DNA of 64,000 nt. Origin: Epiperipatus broadwayi. Taxonomy: Eukaryota; Onychophora; Udeonychophora; Euonychophora; Peripatidae. The position numbers and the translations under genes were made by a program. The stretch lies in the NCBI GenBank assembly GCA_028023455.1, contig JAQFVV010000050.1, forward strand, positions 1,294,411 to 1,358,410, read 5' to 3'. Under the pieces are notes generated by a model. That model was not told where the DNA came from. It did not search any database and saw nothing but the letters and a program-made list of their open reading frames with translations. This document shows, in pieces, positions 1-13,311 of the stretch. The number at the start of each line of letters is the position of its first letter. The first letter of the stretch is position 1.

Positions 1-1605
1 ATTGCATATAAAATAATAATTTACTCAAAGTGGAATTTGATATTTATATAATTAAAATAAAAAAAAAATACTTTTAATATACTTTTACAATCAATAATTT
101 AATTATGACAAGTACTGTTTCTAATTATTTTAGTAAAATGAATTCATTATGTAATTCAAAGAATTTCTGTATATTTTATATTTATACAATGTATTATTTA
201 TGCAAGCAAAAAAAGAAAAAACAAATCCAATTAATTCTCCTCATAAAAATCATTCATAAAGAAATTACTGTAAAATTTAACATATTTTAATCACATTGTC
301 AACCAAAAACACAATTGTATTGGCAGATGTACTGAAATGGTTAGGATAATACAGCATTCATATCTAATAAACCATCCACTGTACTTTTAAGAAAACAAGA
401 ATCATACATAATGAAATGTACATTATGGGAACAACATTCATACATAATAAATCTTTTCAATGTATCTTTAAAAACAGCGCTGTTTACTGTACAAAAAAAA
501 AACAACAACCTTCTATATAAAGCATTCTGTGTACCTTTAAGAAAATTAAATATATTTATAGAGAATAAAAATACATTGTACCTTTAAGAAAACAGAATCA
601 ATAAATAATAAAATACACAATTTATTTTATGAAAATATTTACATAGTAATTTAGCATATTTTTAAGAAAAAAACATCAAACACAATAAATAATATAACAT
701 AACTTTGAAAATCATAAATTAACACATTTATGGAAGGATATCAGTTATCCAAGAACCATATTAAACTTTAATGACACTGATTTCTGTTATAATTGTTAAA
801 CTATAAAGAAAATTAAACAATCTGTCTACGACTCAAAGTTATATATTATGAAAGTTAGAACATATATAAGAGCTAATATCAAATCTAGATAGATCTTTTC
901 AGTAAAAGATTACCATAAAAATTACTTACTGATTAGTAAACCATATAAGATATTAAAATTTGTTTACTGAAATGAGAGAAATAAGTTTAATGCTCATTTG
1001 AAAAATGGAATCCTTGTTTAGCTTACTGCCTGTTTAAATCATGGATTTATTCACTCTCAAAGTCATGTGAGACTCAAGTGCAGTAGCTTTAGTAGAAAGG
1101 CATTAGAAACACAATAATGTAACGACCTACTAAATGAGTAATTCAATGGAATATTATTATTAGCAATGATCTCAAATAAGATTTAGTCTGATTCATATGG
1201 TTTTGATCCTTATATGGAATGAAAACTATTGTTATTTCTCCTACTGCATTTGTTACCTGCAAACAATGATTCAAAAAAGATGTTAAAGTTGTTTTAAGTT
1301 TATATAATTTCCAGATTTTAGTTCTATTTACAGTCCTTAGATGTCTGCATTTATCAATGAAAAAATTAAAAATTATATGAAATTGTGATTTTTCAAAAAC
1401 AAATAATGTTGCCACTGTGAATATGCCACGTCATAATTTGATTAGAGTTAAATGAATATACAATTTAATTTCTTCACTTGTTTTTTTTTTTTTAAAAAAA
1501 TATTAAATATTTGTTTTTCAAAAGTATTTAATGTTTACATTGAGATTTCATTCTAAGGCAATAGCATGTTAACAGAAATTAGTCAAATACACATTTATGT
1601 GATGC
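1..1605. other. AT-rich DNA without a gene; degenerate tandem repeat inside
   Basis: No domain-bearing frame is visible on either strand. Between about 360 and 640 a degenerate tandem repeat is recognisable: variants of TGTACCTTTAAGAAAACA followed by an ATAATAAA-rich spacer occur near 380, 456, 528 and 576. The rest is low-complexity A/T sequence. Confidence 0.6.
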
Positions 1606-1748
1606 AAATCAAACTGACTTGTCAAGCATTGGTAGTCAAGAGGTGCACAGCTGTCTTACAAGCAGTTGTCCTGGGTTAGCAGTTTCACTTCCTGGTGATG
1701 CTATGACACATGGGAAGAGTAAAAAAGAAAAAAAAATCAAACTGACTT
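1606..1748 (+). mobile_element. tRNA-related SINE with perfect 15-bp TSD
   Basis: A 113-bp insert (1621-1733) is bounded by the direct repeat AAATCAAACTGACTT at 1606-1620 and 1734-1748. It ends in an A-rich tail (1721-1733), as expected for a SINE moved by LINE machinery. A second copy at 4716-4808 is better preserved at the head. There TGGTCAAGAGG fits the RNA polymerase III A box and GATTCGCTTCC resembles a B box, flanked by GCAG/CTGC that could be the T stem. The SINE class is inferred from these boxes, the tail and the TSD; I do not recognise the family name. It encodes nothing. The overlapping 82-codon frame that starts inside it is fortuitous. Confidence 0.75.
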
Positions 1749-1818
1749 CTGTAAAATATGGTTTGTATTATTTTTCATTAATGAAATACTGTGATTTTGA
1801 CTTTTGTTTTCAATTTAT

Positions 1819-2095
1819 CAATCTTTACTTATTACCAAAATCACACTTTTCTTTATGTTTGCCGTAATATCATATAAATACAATTTATCCAAACTTCAAA
1901 CACTTTTTAGCAAACTTTATTTGTACATACACCCATGTTTCGACTGACCTGCAGTCTTCTTCAGAGTAAGGTAAGATCAGAATAACCTTACTCTGAAGAA
2001 GACTGCAGGTCAGTCAAAACGTAGGTGTATGTACAAATAAAGTTTGCTAAAAAGTGTTTGAAGTTTGGATAAATTGTATTTACAATCTTTACTTA
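1819..2095. mobile_element. Hairpin insertion with asymmetric tail and 13-bp TSD
   Basis: CAATCTTTACTTA occurs at 1819-1831 and again at 2083-2095. Between them lie a 44-bp unpaired segment (1832-1875) and an almost perfect inverted repeat, 1876-2081, with arms of about 97 bp and a spacer of about 12 bp. The arms carry CTGAAGA, then GACTG/CAGTC as a potential 5-bp stem, then GAAAC, which resembles a hammerhead core with one extra A. In the right arm GAAAC has mutated to AAAAC. The plan of tail plus inverted arms plus 13-bp TSD is the same as in the F1 family at 15488-15897, but the sequence differs. Confidence 0.7.
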
Positions 2096-2540
2096 CTTGA
2101 AAAGTTGAGATTTTATATTTTAGATTGCATTATTGTTTTAAAAGTTATACTTTTGATGAGCTTTTTGTCAAACAATAAAAGTATAATGCAAAATAAGTTT
2201 TAATTTGTTCAAAAATAAATCAGAAAGCAAAACAACTCACACTCTAAAAATAATATATATATTAATTGGTAAATTTTATCATAAAATTATATAGTTACAA
2301 TAAATTGGAAATTTACAAGATTTTTTTTTTTAAATAAATACTTAAAAATTATATCTTCTGAAAATTACTTAAAGCCAATTTGAATCAGATTGCAAAAACA
2401 TCATTGCAAATTATATTTTAAATCTTATAAATGTGTATATGACTATCCTTAAAAAAATAACTTCAGAATATAGACAAAATTCCTTTCTCATCAGCAGTGC
2501 AGTTACAAGATGATATGAGCAAGATATTTAATCAAAATGT

Positions 2541-3994
2541 GAGTACTGTTCTATTAGCTCATGCCAGCTGCTTGATGGCATTGATGCTATGCAAAAACAC
2601 AGAAATATAACATTACTGGGCTTCCAGCATAAAATTAACATTTAATATCTTTATATATTAATGTATTTTAGATATCTACAAAAGCAACAAGTTTGTTTAT
2701 TTGTTATTTAGAAGATGTATATACATATATAAATGAGAAGAAGCTGGATGATAGAGTTGAAAACAATTTTTTCTTCAAATTTTACTCTCACTCTGCTATG
2801 TAACGCAGAACTTGTTTGTAAATAAATTAGGCAAGTTATATTTATTCTATATGTATACTTAATCAAACCAGATTAATTACACATTAGAGGGCCAATAGTT
2901 ATATACATGTCTGCTAATTTAATCTTTGGAATAGAGAGGTACCATGTAATCTTTTTCATAGATTTATAGATTCAATAAGAATCAGATCTATGTGCATGAA
3001 TAGTTCAATGTTGATAGCTAAGAATAAAATGCTGGTATAATACCCACATCTAAATTAATTATTGTCTTTAAGGAAAAAGGGTTTTTATTCATTTCATAAT
3101 GGATTGTTTTTTGTAGCATAGTAACATATGGGATGGTATATCTATATATTAATGTTAATAAGGTTGTTCAACTGTATCTGCAATACTGTGTAGTATTTGG
3201 TATCATGTGTCTACATTCTTTTATTGCTTTAGAAAATACTTCATTGGCCAATCCTTAAATACTGGAGATGCCTGTAGTGAACACCTCCTAAATGGGCCAA
3301 CCAAAGAACTGGACATAAGCTACCAAAGCATGCTTCATTCTTGAACCTAGCTCACACTAAGGCTTTCAAAATAAATGAGACTTTGGAGCCTTTGAAACAG
3401 GTCTCCTTTCGAAGAGAACACTTTTATCAACAGGAACAGGACTTGCAACTGAACTGTGAGATGGTTTTGGACATCTTCAGTGTCATTGTTTCACTACACA
3501 CACATCTCTTGCATGTAGGAGTATGTTGTCCTGTAAAAATGTCACCATGCCATCTTCTGTGGACAGCAGTTGGCACAATTTTAATGGCTCAATTTTGCAG
3601 TCAGCCATTTTATTTGTCACAGACATGTTCTCTCAGAGACATGAACTGATCAAAATCTTGCTTGGACTTACCTTTCTGAATTTTTTAAAGTTCTACATTG
3701 AGTAGGGAAGCATGATAATTGGTTTACAATTGTTAGACGCTAATAATAGGTGAGATAACTTGTAAGCTAAATACTTTGACATGCATATTTGAAGAATTGT
3801 GGCAGGCTGAAGTCCAGATATCCTCAAATGATACTGTAGCAAACTTTGAACTGTGAACACTGGAATAAAGTGTGTAACATGAAGCAGCAGGCTGGCTACC
3901 AGAACGACATGCAAAATGGCCTCTTTATATGCTTTTGCATAGAAATAAGGCCAGCAGTGGCTGATGGCATGATATAAGCTAATAGAACAGTACC
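2541..3994. mobile_element. Candidate terminal-inverted-repeat element
   Basis: The left end (TGAGTACTGTTCTATTAGCT from 2541) and the reverse complement of the right end (GGTACTGTTCTATTAGCT, ending 3994) match. Similarity continues imperfectly for about 75 bp through CATGCCA and CTATGCAAAA. Both ends are flanked by AAAATG (2535-2540 and 3995-4000), a possible 6-bp TSD. The interior is less AT-rich than its surroundings and contains a 102-codon frame at 3341-3649 on the + strand with no recognisable domain. No transposase motif was found, so the superfamily is unknown. A chance pair of related repeats in opposite orientation is the alternative. Confidence 0.4.
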
Positions 3995-4034
3995 AAAATG
4001 TAATACAGATGATTAATAGATGAGTTTTTATTCA

Positions 4035-4225
4035 TCACCAAAATATGATATAATCATCATTTCATGTGCTTACAAAAACTTAATAACAGCAGCAAACTGA
4101 CTATACAGTAATGGCACCATGTGTAAGCCTTAGTAATCAATGGATGCCCAAATCTTGCAATCATTGATTACTAAGACTTCCACATATTGGCAGTACTACA
4201 TAAAGAGTTTGCTAAAGGTTATATT
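4035..4225. mobile_element. F1 foldback family, short decayed copy
   Basis: The order of F1 landmarks is kept: a reversed tail (ATCATCATTTCATGTGCTTAC near 4050), ACTATACAGTAATGGCACCA, a segment close to AGTAATCAATGGATGCC, and then the inverted arm (ATTGATTACT to 4175, GGCAGTACTACATAAAGAG to 4208). The centre with the hammerhead-like motif is deleted, leaving a compact hairpin. No clear TSD was found. Confidence 0.6.
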
Positions 4226-4715
4226 CTAAAAATATTATTTATACATAGTAAACCATACAGTGAATATTTGTAAAACAAAATCCTTATATAATGAATTATA
4301 CAATGTATGTCTAATTATATTAAATGATAAAAATGGTTTGATAGATATTCTTTTTCATTCTAATAAAAGTATTAAATAATGCTTTTTTACTGATTGTTGA
4401 CTGAAACAGGAATATTATAATGTAACATCCACTACATTCTTAAACATCACAAATGGTATTTCAAGTAAATGTCAACTTTCATAATAATCATGCAAGGATA
4501 AACCCAAATTGCAAAACATTTTTCTTTTGAATAAACAAATCATGTTAACATAAACAACATTTGATATTTTCGTCAATTTTTTTTAGCCATTCTTAGAATT
4601 AACTATAAAGAAAACTTGAATAATTAAAAATAAATATAACCAATTGTGTAAATCAATCCCAAAACATGTTTTTAACTATTAGCTTATTTAAATCCATTAA
4701 TTAATCGATATGCAT

Positions 4716-4808
4716 ATTGGTCAAGAGGTCACACAGCTGCCTTACAAACAGTTGTCCCAGGTTAGCAGATTCGCTTCCCTGCTGATGCTATGACACATTA
4801 AAAAAAGA
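4716..4808 (+). mobile_element. tRNA-related SINE, second copy
   Basis: This stretch is collinear with the SINE at 1621-1733 and has fewer changes in the head. The A box (TGGTCAAGAGG), a B-box-like GATTCGCTTCC and a short A-rich tail (about 4800-4808) are visible. No flanking duplication could be identified. Confidence 0.6.
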
Positions 4809-7800
4809 ACTTTACATATATATATCAAAAGAAGAATTAAAGAGTCTTTATTATTGAAAATTTATTATTCTGAAGCAATTAACTTATTTAAGAGTTCTTT
4901 TAATATTAAGGGTGGATGGGAAGTGAATGGATTTGTGGGTAGTTTTTAATAGTATATATAATGTGTGGTTTTTTGTAGTTCTTTACACTTGAGAAGTCTG
5001 CTTGTAGCAGTGAAACCTTAGGTTGTGTTTTAATATTATTTTTATGCTGGTCTGGTTTAATTTTAGATTTGGGGTAGTTTTGATTTTATATTGACTAGTT
5101 TAGCTTTATGCTTGTAATGTTTATATATATATATATAATGGGCATATCATACACCTATAAGCTATAAACTAAAAACACACTAAATGTTGAGTAAACAATC
5201 AAGAATAAAATGAATCCATCTATTCTCAGAACTCTGTCAAAATTATTGGTAATTCAGATCAGCCAGATGGAATATGACAATATTTATAAAACTAATAATG
5301 CTACTTCCAACCTGAAAGAGGGTGATTTACTCCCTTTGTTTACATATATACCTTCAGCTATATTTAATTTTATATGTTATTTCTTATTGAATTATTATAA
5401 TCAGGGTGTTAAAAAACAGATTCTGTCTCCAGCCTTGTTTAATCGAGTCATATTGTACAATGGTTGAATTTCGTCTGAGATTTCTAAAAGTAAAATTTGT
5501 GTTTTTTGCCTTCTGCTGAAAATTTTGCAAAGTTTTTTTTACAGTTTTAAAATTCACATATATTTATTTTTTAATATTTTAATCTCAAAAAAATTTAAAA
5601 GATACCATGAAAATTGAATAATCAGGATTTCAAAGTGACTGAAACCACACAATGATGAATAATCATTGTATATTTGACTATCTTGAACTTTGCGAATGCA
5701 CTTCAAGGAAATATTATGATGGTCAAGAAAATATTATGATCATCTAAAAACTTGATTTTTTTGGAAAGTTTATGATTATATTTGTATCATAATTGTGTAA
5801 TAATTTTTAAAAATCAAAAATAAATATTACTACACATTTATTTCTTACAGAAATGTTTTACTTTTAAATACAAAATAATATTTTATTTTGAATATTATTC
5901 CTATAAAGATTACAGTGGCAGGAATGATCTAGAAATGAGATCACTCAGCAGATTATTATAATATTTAGCAATATTGTAAAAATCACAAAAAAATTAGACT
6001 TTTAAAGCATAAATTGATAGAATTAGTTATTAAAAATAATTCATTCAGATTTTTAAAACAAACATCAAGAAAAGAAGATTTTATTCATTTTGCAAATTGA
6101 ATTAACTCCATCTGAAATTTGATATAACAACATTTTCTTTTGATTAAAATCTAATTTTAAAAATAATTCCAAAAATCAAATGTGATTTTTTTTCTAAAGA
6201 AAAATATCAATTGAATGAGGTCAAATTTATTATATTCTGATAAATAATAATGGTTTAATATCAAAATGAAACTTGGAAGCTTAAATCTAATGAGAACAAA
6301 GAAACCTGTCAGATTACAGGAGATTAAATTAATTATTAGTTTAATAAATATTAAGTGTCATATTTTATCTTGCTGATATATTTATTTCATTCAGAATTAT
6401 CAACAATGTTAACAAATGTATGCTTACAAACATTACAGCTCCAAGTGTCCAACATTTAAAGAATTTTAATTCATAACCAGAGTGAGGTGATTTACTTCCT
6501 TTGTTTACATATATTTTCAAATTTGCATATTTTTATTCATTTGCATAATGAAGTGGTTTCTTGCTTCTTTATAATCTAAAGCTGAGTGCACTTTTGGTAA
6601 AGTTCATCATTATCATAAAGAGCTATGTTTATGGTGAACTTCACCAAAAGTGCACTCAATTTTAGATTATAAAGAAAAAATAAAGCACCTTATTACACAG
6701 ATGAACAAACTTATGCAAATTTGAATTACAAACACTAATCAAAGAGAAAATCAAAATTACACACACACACACATATATATATATTGTAACCAGTTGGCTT
6801 ACATAGCATACACTAAGTGTATGTGCATATATATATGTAAAATAAAGAAAAAGTAGAAATAAACAGAATAAATTTTTGTAGATTTTTTTTATATTTCCTA
6901 GAATAAAATAATAATAATTAAAGGGTTAAATATAACTGGGTTTAAAGTAAAATTTCATTATAAAACTAATATTTTAAAAAGGTCTGAATAAATATAAATA
7001 ATGCATAATTATTACTCTGATTTTGAAATTTAAAAACACCCTATTGTATTTTTGAAATTTTAATTAATTAAACAAAATTTTTATCTATTAGAAATTCCCT
7101 AAGTAAAAACATGTATATGTTTTCAAAGGGATTAGTGAGATAAAAATAAAAACTCTGTTTTTAATCAAGCTGCTGGTATCACCTTAGATGAGTCTATAAA
7201 AGGGCTGATAACAAATTAGCTCCAGTCTGGATAATGATTTTTGAAAAGAACAATCTGAATTGTAGTTTTTTGTAAGAGCTGAACAGAACAGTTTGGCTAC
7301 TAAATTTTTTTGAATGTGGCAGAAATTAGCCAACCAAAATGGATAGCTGCAGTTTATTGTTGGCTGTAGCAGAGAGTTGGCAGTCCATTTATCATAATCT
7401 GATATAGATGAAGGCAAGATAGTAGACTGTTTTCTTTAGCAGGAGTTTGAATTCACATGGTGAAAATGACCCACTTTTTTATGCTGAGATTCATAGCCCA
7501 AAATCTATCAAACTAAGACAGCTGATTGCCTGGAATAGTTCTATACTGATGGGAAACCAACATTATACATGGATTGCATAAGTTTATCTGATGATGACAA
7601 CAAACTGGGATTATATTTTTCTAATGTAGCAAAAGAACCAGCTTGCTAAATGAATAATTATATATATGCTGATGTATCTAAAGGCAGAGAAGAACAGATA
7701 AAAATATACCCAGCTGTGGTGAGTAGAGTTATATATAATAATGAAAATTTAAATAATTTCTTTAGTAAAATTACATTTTGAAAGTGATGCATGAATTTGT

Positions 7801-10800
7801 ACTTTTTATATTTATGGTGGGTGTATAGTTGAGCAGGGCTGTGTAGATGCAATGTGTTTATGGTACTCCGAAGTTTATGCTCAGCACTGTCTAGACCTAG
7901 ATATTAAGCTCCCAGGGTAGTCCAGCAGTGTATATGTAGGCCTCATGAATAGTCCTTGGTCTCATGAATAGACCTCTTCTAAAGCCCCTAAGACTTACAA
8001 AAGATGAGCAGAACTGGCTCAGTGCCTGATATTTTTTCTGGGTACTATTTCTTGTGGATGATCTGTCTAGGTACTTAGAAGGGGCAGTGCTTAAAAATGA
8101 GGTATTTTCTCATGACATCATGGGGCATTGTGTACTTAGTCCATGCTTGACTATCTACTTATCATGGCATGAAGAGCTGCACTTCACATATTCACTTTTC
8201 CTCTCTCACCTTGCCTATTTCATCAGCATTAACTAATCAAGCAGAAAGACATTTAGAAATTTATATTTTCTTAATTCTATAAAACGATTGTATATTTCGT
8301 TTATTAAAAAAAAAGACATTTTAAATCAATCAACAATCATCTGTCAAAAATTTAATCGGATTTATTTTAAAAAAAAAAAAAAGCTATATTCAACAAAAAG
8401 AACAATTGTGAAAATAACTTTTATCATTATAACAAATATGTAAATTTTATGTATATTGCAAATGGAATTTGTAATTGTAGAAATTATTGTTATTTATTGT
8501 TTGACAAAATTAAATTTATAAATAATCCGTGCACACATATACGTCAATGCTTGTCAAATAGGACATATATGCAAATTTTAATCATTTATGTTATTGAATA
8601 TTCATTATATATTATAAATCGCGCATCTGTGCATATATATATGTAAACCATGGTGATAATTTGAATATATTTTATTATATTTTTTGTAAATTAATGTAAG
8701 ATGTAAATTACAAATGTAATAATTATTTTGTTTAATTGAAATGTCTTCATCATATGTTATAAAATGCCCGTCTGTATATGGATATATGTATGCGTTTATA
8801 GATACCCATTAAGAAATAATGCAATTAATGTAATAACTTGAATTTTGTAGTAATCTTATAAATTATAGAGTGATGACTTTATTATTGTGAATCATTCAAA
8901 ATCAGAAACCTTAACCTGTAAGACCTTAAATATCTGCTTTTTTTTTGTTAATAATAAACTTGTGTTTAATTGTTAAAATTGTATTCCATCATTTCTTGTT
9001 CACATACAGTAATAGAGCTTGCATTCTCTGAGCTAGATTTGTGCATGGATAAATGGGGATGTGTACTTAGTGCTTTGGGGCATCCAGAGATGATCAATCA
9101 CCATCCTGGTTGGTGCAAAAGAGGATACTCTTTAAAGCCCATGCATTATCTTTTATTTTACTTTAGTCTTATTAAAAATTTACATTTATAGTTGGCCAAT
9201 ACAAGTGGCCAGAGCATTGATGATGATCAGCATGTTTTAATGTCCCAGCATTATTGTTTCAATTTCTGATTATTGTGTATTTTAATGGATGGGCACTTAA
9301 ATGGTGCATCCAAGTTATGTTTAAATAATTGCCCAAGCTGGCAAAGGGTCAATAGTTAGCCTGGTCTAAAGAAGACCCATTTTCAATCCAGCCACAAGAT
9401 GGTCTGTTGTTTTTATTCTGATTTCTTGTACTAATTTGTTTATTCCCATCAATGATGATGATGGGTGGTTATTTCTCTCAAGTATTTACTTGTAATTATT
9501 GTGACTTACTGATAATGCTGGTTGATGGATAATTATATTTGTAGTTACTCTTTTGAGTTAGCTGGCTGGTCTCTCAATGTTCTCATAGAGATTCTTTAAT
9601 CTCATGATTTTATAAAATATTTTATACTTATATACTTTGTAAACTATTGATATTTCATTTTCTATTTACTTGGGTTAGATGATGATGTTCCATCATTCCA
9701 AGTACATATCATTTACTTCCTATTCCCAATCCCATCCATTTCCTGATACCCTCCACCCTATCCTGTTAATATATACATATAATAGAATAAACTATTCTCT
9801 TCTTCAGGCTACAAACAAAGAATGTTCTATTGACAAAAATTCAAGAATATAATAGATATATGAATCCACATATTTTTAACCTGTTTCCAGTTCATCTTCC
9901 ATCTCTTATTTAAAAGACTCTAGTGGCAACTTCATCCATACATACAACATCTTATTTTATAATTAAATCTTTTTTTTTGTATATCATATATTACTAATCT
10001 CTACATTATTTGTGGCAAATGCAAGTTTGCAAGTGAAAGGCATTCTAAAGTTAACATTTGAATCTTGCAAAATGAAAACATAAAGTAGTAAATAAATATA
10101 ACACTAGTGCTTTTAATTATTGAATTGTGATCTTGTCTATTATGTAAAAATTATAGAATGAAATATTTATTATTTAAATTCCATTTTAAAAATAGAAGTG
10201 ACTTTAAATGAGACATTGTAAAAGAATGAAAATATGTCTAGATAAACTACAAAAACAAATCCCATAGTTGATGAGAATCCATGCTACATCCCTGAATGAG
10301 CAGCCATATATTATGCAAAATCATGAATTATTCTTAGCTTTTCGGCTCGCCTCTGAAATCCTTACCCCAGTTTTTCGAAATATTCGTTAAACAGTATTTG
10401 TTTTTAAAGTTCTGTGTGGTGACTCCGTTTATTTTAGAAGTAAAAAATAGAAAAAATGTTTAAACCTAAACAAAGAAGGAACTTATTTATGGTTGGTTCG
10501 CGTTCCAAAAAAGACTTCTGATTGGTGGAAAGAACAAAGAAACTGCCTGATCAAAGAAAAAAAAGAAAACCGCTAGATTTTCATTTGAATGCGTTTAATT
10601 ATTATAAAAGAATATTTTGAGAAATTAAAATTATTTTCAGAGAGAATAATAAAAAAACAAAATTATTTTCGAAAAATATTGAAGATTTAAGTAAATATAT
10701 TGAAGATGTAGTAAAAAGAAATATTTACTTTTCTATAACGTAAAAGTCGATCTTTTTGTTTACATTATAACTTTTATGTTGCCGATATTGAATATCTTAG

Positions 10801-12910
10801 AATAAATAAATAGCAATTTATTTTTGAAAGAACTTTCGTTCTCTTCACAACCTGAAAAATTAATTATATACTTTTTATAAACGTATCTGAGTTGAATTTA
10901 ATATTATAGGCAAATATGTTTTAACAATAGGCTTTGTCTTCAGTTTGTGAGTTGGCCAATTAAAAGATTTGATTTTTATCTGATACAACCAATGATAAAA
11001 TTAGCGGTTAAAAGGTTAACATTACCACATGAATTGCACAGCACAAAAGGGAAATATATGTCTGTGTCTTAGAGAACATAGACACAATCTTGATACAACT
11101 CTTCAAATTAGCATGTTTAGAATATTGATCTGAGTGGTAAGATCTTATTCTAGAAACTGCTAGAAGGACATGAACTCTGACTCTGGTAATTGGCTATTAA
11201 GTTGGTAAAAAGGACATCCTGAAGTACATGTAAAAGAAGGAAGAAGTGTTTTTTTCTGCTGGTACACTAAGACCAAAACAATGGTGGAATTGAAGAAGTA
11301 GTCTTCAGCAAAAGAAGATAAGAACCATAATGGGTAATGTGGAGTCTTATAACAACTGAATTAAGTATGATAGCACTTTATAGGTTATAAACTATAAAGC
11401 TTCATAATATTTAGGTGGTATATTACCATTATTACATTCCAAATATCTAACCATGTCATAACTAACTATTTGCTACTGTTGTTATATCATACTATGATGA
11501 TTATTATTGTTTCTAAATAATAAATATATATCACCTCAGTCTGTTTTATATTTTATTTATTCATTGCTTTTCTGGTGAGCTACAACTCCCCTGAATACAG
11601 AGCAAACATGAAGATAGAAAGAACAAAATAGAAAAGGTTTGGTACACAACAAGCAACAACATTGTCAACAAAGCAGCTAATACCGTAAATTATCAAATAG
11701 GTGGAATAAGTAAAATAGGCTAGTTATATATTAAAAATATTAACTAGTCACTATAAGAGCCGCTAAACAAACAAAATAATGTAGCTATGATTATGGTGGT
11801 CAGAAAGTATATTAAGCCCAACAGAAAATTGATAAAAGAAGAATAACACACAATGCCGGGCATACTAACACACGTGCAAAATTATCACCAATAAACAATG
11901 AAGTGAAAATAAAATTATGCATAAAGGAATAATTCATGGGACATCATAATATATATATATATATATATATGTCTGTATGCGAGCATGCGCTGTTTTAAAC
12001 ATTTAGATATTTCATGTTGTTTTTATGTGTAATAATATACTGTTAGATAATCTAACTTTAAAGAAGAAACAACTTTTCTAGTATATGTAGTAATTTTAAA
12101 AAAAACTTTAAGAAGAAACAAATAATAAATCGATTAATCTAAAAGTGAAAGAAAAGATTTTATTATACATTGGTTTTATTTAAAGAAAAATTTATATTCA
12201 CATCGAAATAAAACAATTGTTGATTTTCAATTTTTTCTCATTTATTAGATTATTTTAACAATATGTAAATGTAATCACTTGACTTTGTAAAGTGAAAATA
12301 ACAAAAAAAAAAGATGGGATTTTTATTGGATTGTAAGTTGAAATCTTTCTAGTTTAATAGTCAATAATATTGTTTAGCTGTCTTTTTTTAAAAACAAAAC
12401 ATGTTTGTAATTTTAGTAGGATTATTTTTTCTTTTTAGTAAAAACAATAATTGTCATCATCGTAAACTACCTGCAAATGTGAACCTCATTAGAGCCCTAA
12501 GTGATGAATGAAGATAGAAAAACAAAAAATATACAATGATTATGCAAATCAATTCAAGAACTATAATACATCCTCATACAAAACATATTGGACCATTCTT
12601 ATATGTATTTGACATTTTGTGTGCCTTATTTCATCTCTACAAAAATTTTATTATATAATGTAGCAGAATTCAAACTCTGTTTAAAAGTATCCATTTATTT
12701 TATTTTTAGCTGTATATTCCCAATAAAAACAATGAATATTGATTTCTTTATAATATTTCTGAGAAATGTTTATAATGCAAATAGGATCCATCTCTTCCAT
12801 TAAAACCATACTGAAATTCACACTAAATTTTATTTTTGGAAGTTTTGTATTCGTTGATTCTTTTTATACATCCAATCTAAAAAATGTTACAAAGTTGCTC
12901 TTTTTATAAA
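4809..12910. other. Long AT-rich stretch without a recognisable gene
   Basis: No frame in this 8-kb interval shows a domain, signal peptide or convincing codon bias. Notable points are an inverted repeat at 6567-6673 (listed separately), a shared 33-bp phrase around GGTGATTTACTCCCTTTG at 5318-5350 and 6482-6514, short (CA)n/(TA)n runs near 6762-6783, and an (AT) run at 11948-11970. Sequence at 7150-8240, 8970-9470 and 10320-10560 is less AT-rich, but I could not relate it to any known family. Confidence 0.5.
6567..6673. repeat. Inverted repeat, about 40-bp arms
   Basis: CTTTATAATCTAAAGCTGAG onward (6567-6606) is the near-perfect reverse complement of 6634-6673, with a 27-bp spacer. It contains no hammerhead-like motif. 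It may be a small MITE or hairpin relic. Confidence 0.6.
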
Positions 12911-13311
12911 GAGGCAAAACTCTCTATACAGTAGCACTACTGAGTGCAAATGAGAGTAATCAATGGATGCAGAAAGGTTTGTAGATAAAATCCCTACCTA
13001 GTCATCCAATATCCTCAGATTAGTTTTTAGCTTGTTGCTCTCATCAGTGAGGGGTCTTGGATCTGAGAGCACTGCACTTAGATCTTAGCCTCTAATGTAA
13101 TTCTCCAGCAGCCACCTTTTACCTTATTAGCTAACTATAATGCTTTGAATCCAAAATGGAAAACAATAATGTTTTCAATTCAAGCTCAATAGCTTATATA
13201 TTGCTAATATATTAGCTTGTATGTTAGTTATATTGGTGCTACTGTATGGAGAATTTTGCCTCTGTTTAAACAGCTTGTGTAAGCATAAAGAATAGTGATC
13301 ATATAATGTTT
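12911..13311. mobile_element. F1 foldback family copy with tail
   Basis: It begins GAGGCAAAACTCTCTATACAG (12911) and its inverse, TACTGTATGGAGAATTTTGCCTC, ends at 13263. It is followed by the family tail CTTGTGTAAGCATAAAGAATAGTGATCAT to about 13311. The left arm carries the hammerhead-like motif on the minus strand. Between the arms is a segment (about 13085-13185) shared, in inverse orientation, with the F1 copy at 50343-50790 (AGCAGCCACCTTTTACC and the stretch after it). No TSD was identified. Confidence 0.7.
13013..13052 (-). ncRNA. Hammerhead-like motif, F1 copy, core mutated
   Basis: Read on the minus strand: stem I CCUCA pairs with UGAGG (5 Watson-Crick pairs, where other copies have a U·G), then CUGAUGA, a short AGC/GCU stem II, AAAA in place of GAAA, and AUC in place of the GUC cleavage triplet. 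The U-A pair in stem I, replacing the U·G of other copies, is consistent with a maintained helix. This copy should be inactive. Confidence 0.4.

Noticed and set aside
3341-3649. Host exon encoding 102 residues
   Set aside because: No domain, no acceptor/donor pair in frame, and it lies inside a candidate TIR element.
11140-11350. LINE endonuclease fragment
   Set aside because: A few residues resembled an RTE-type endonuclease but the motif order could not be established in any frame.
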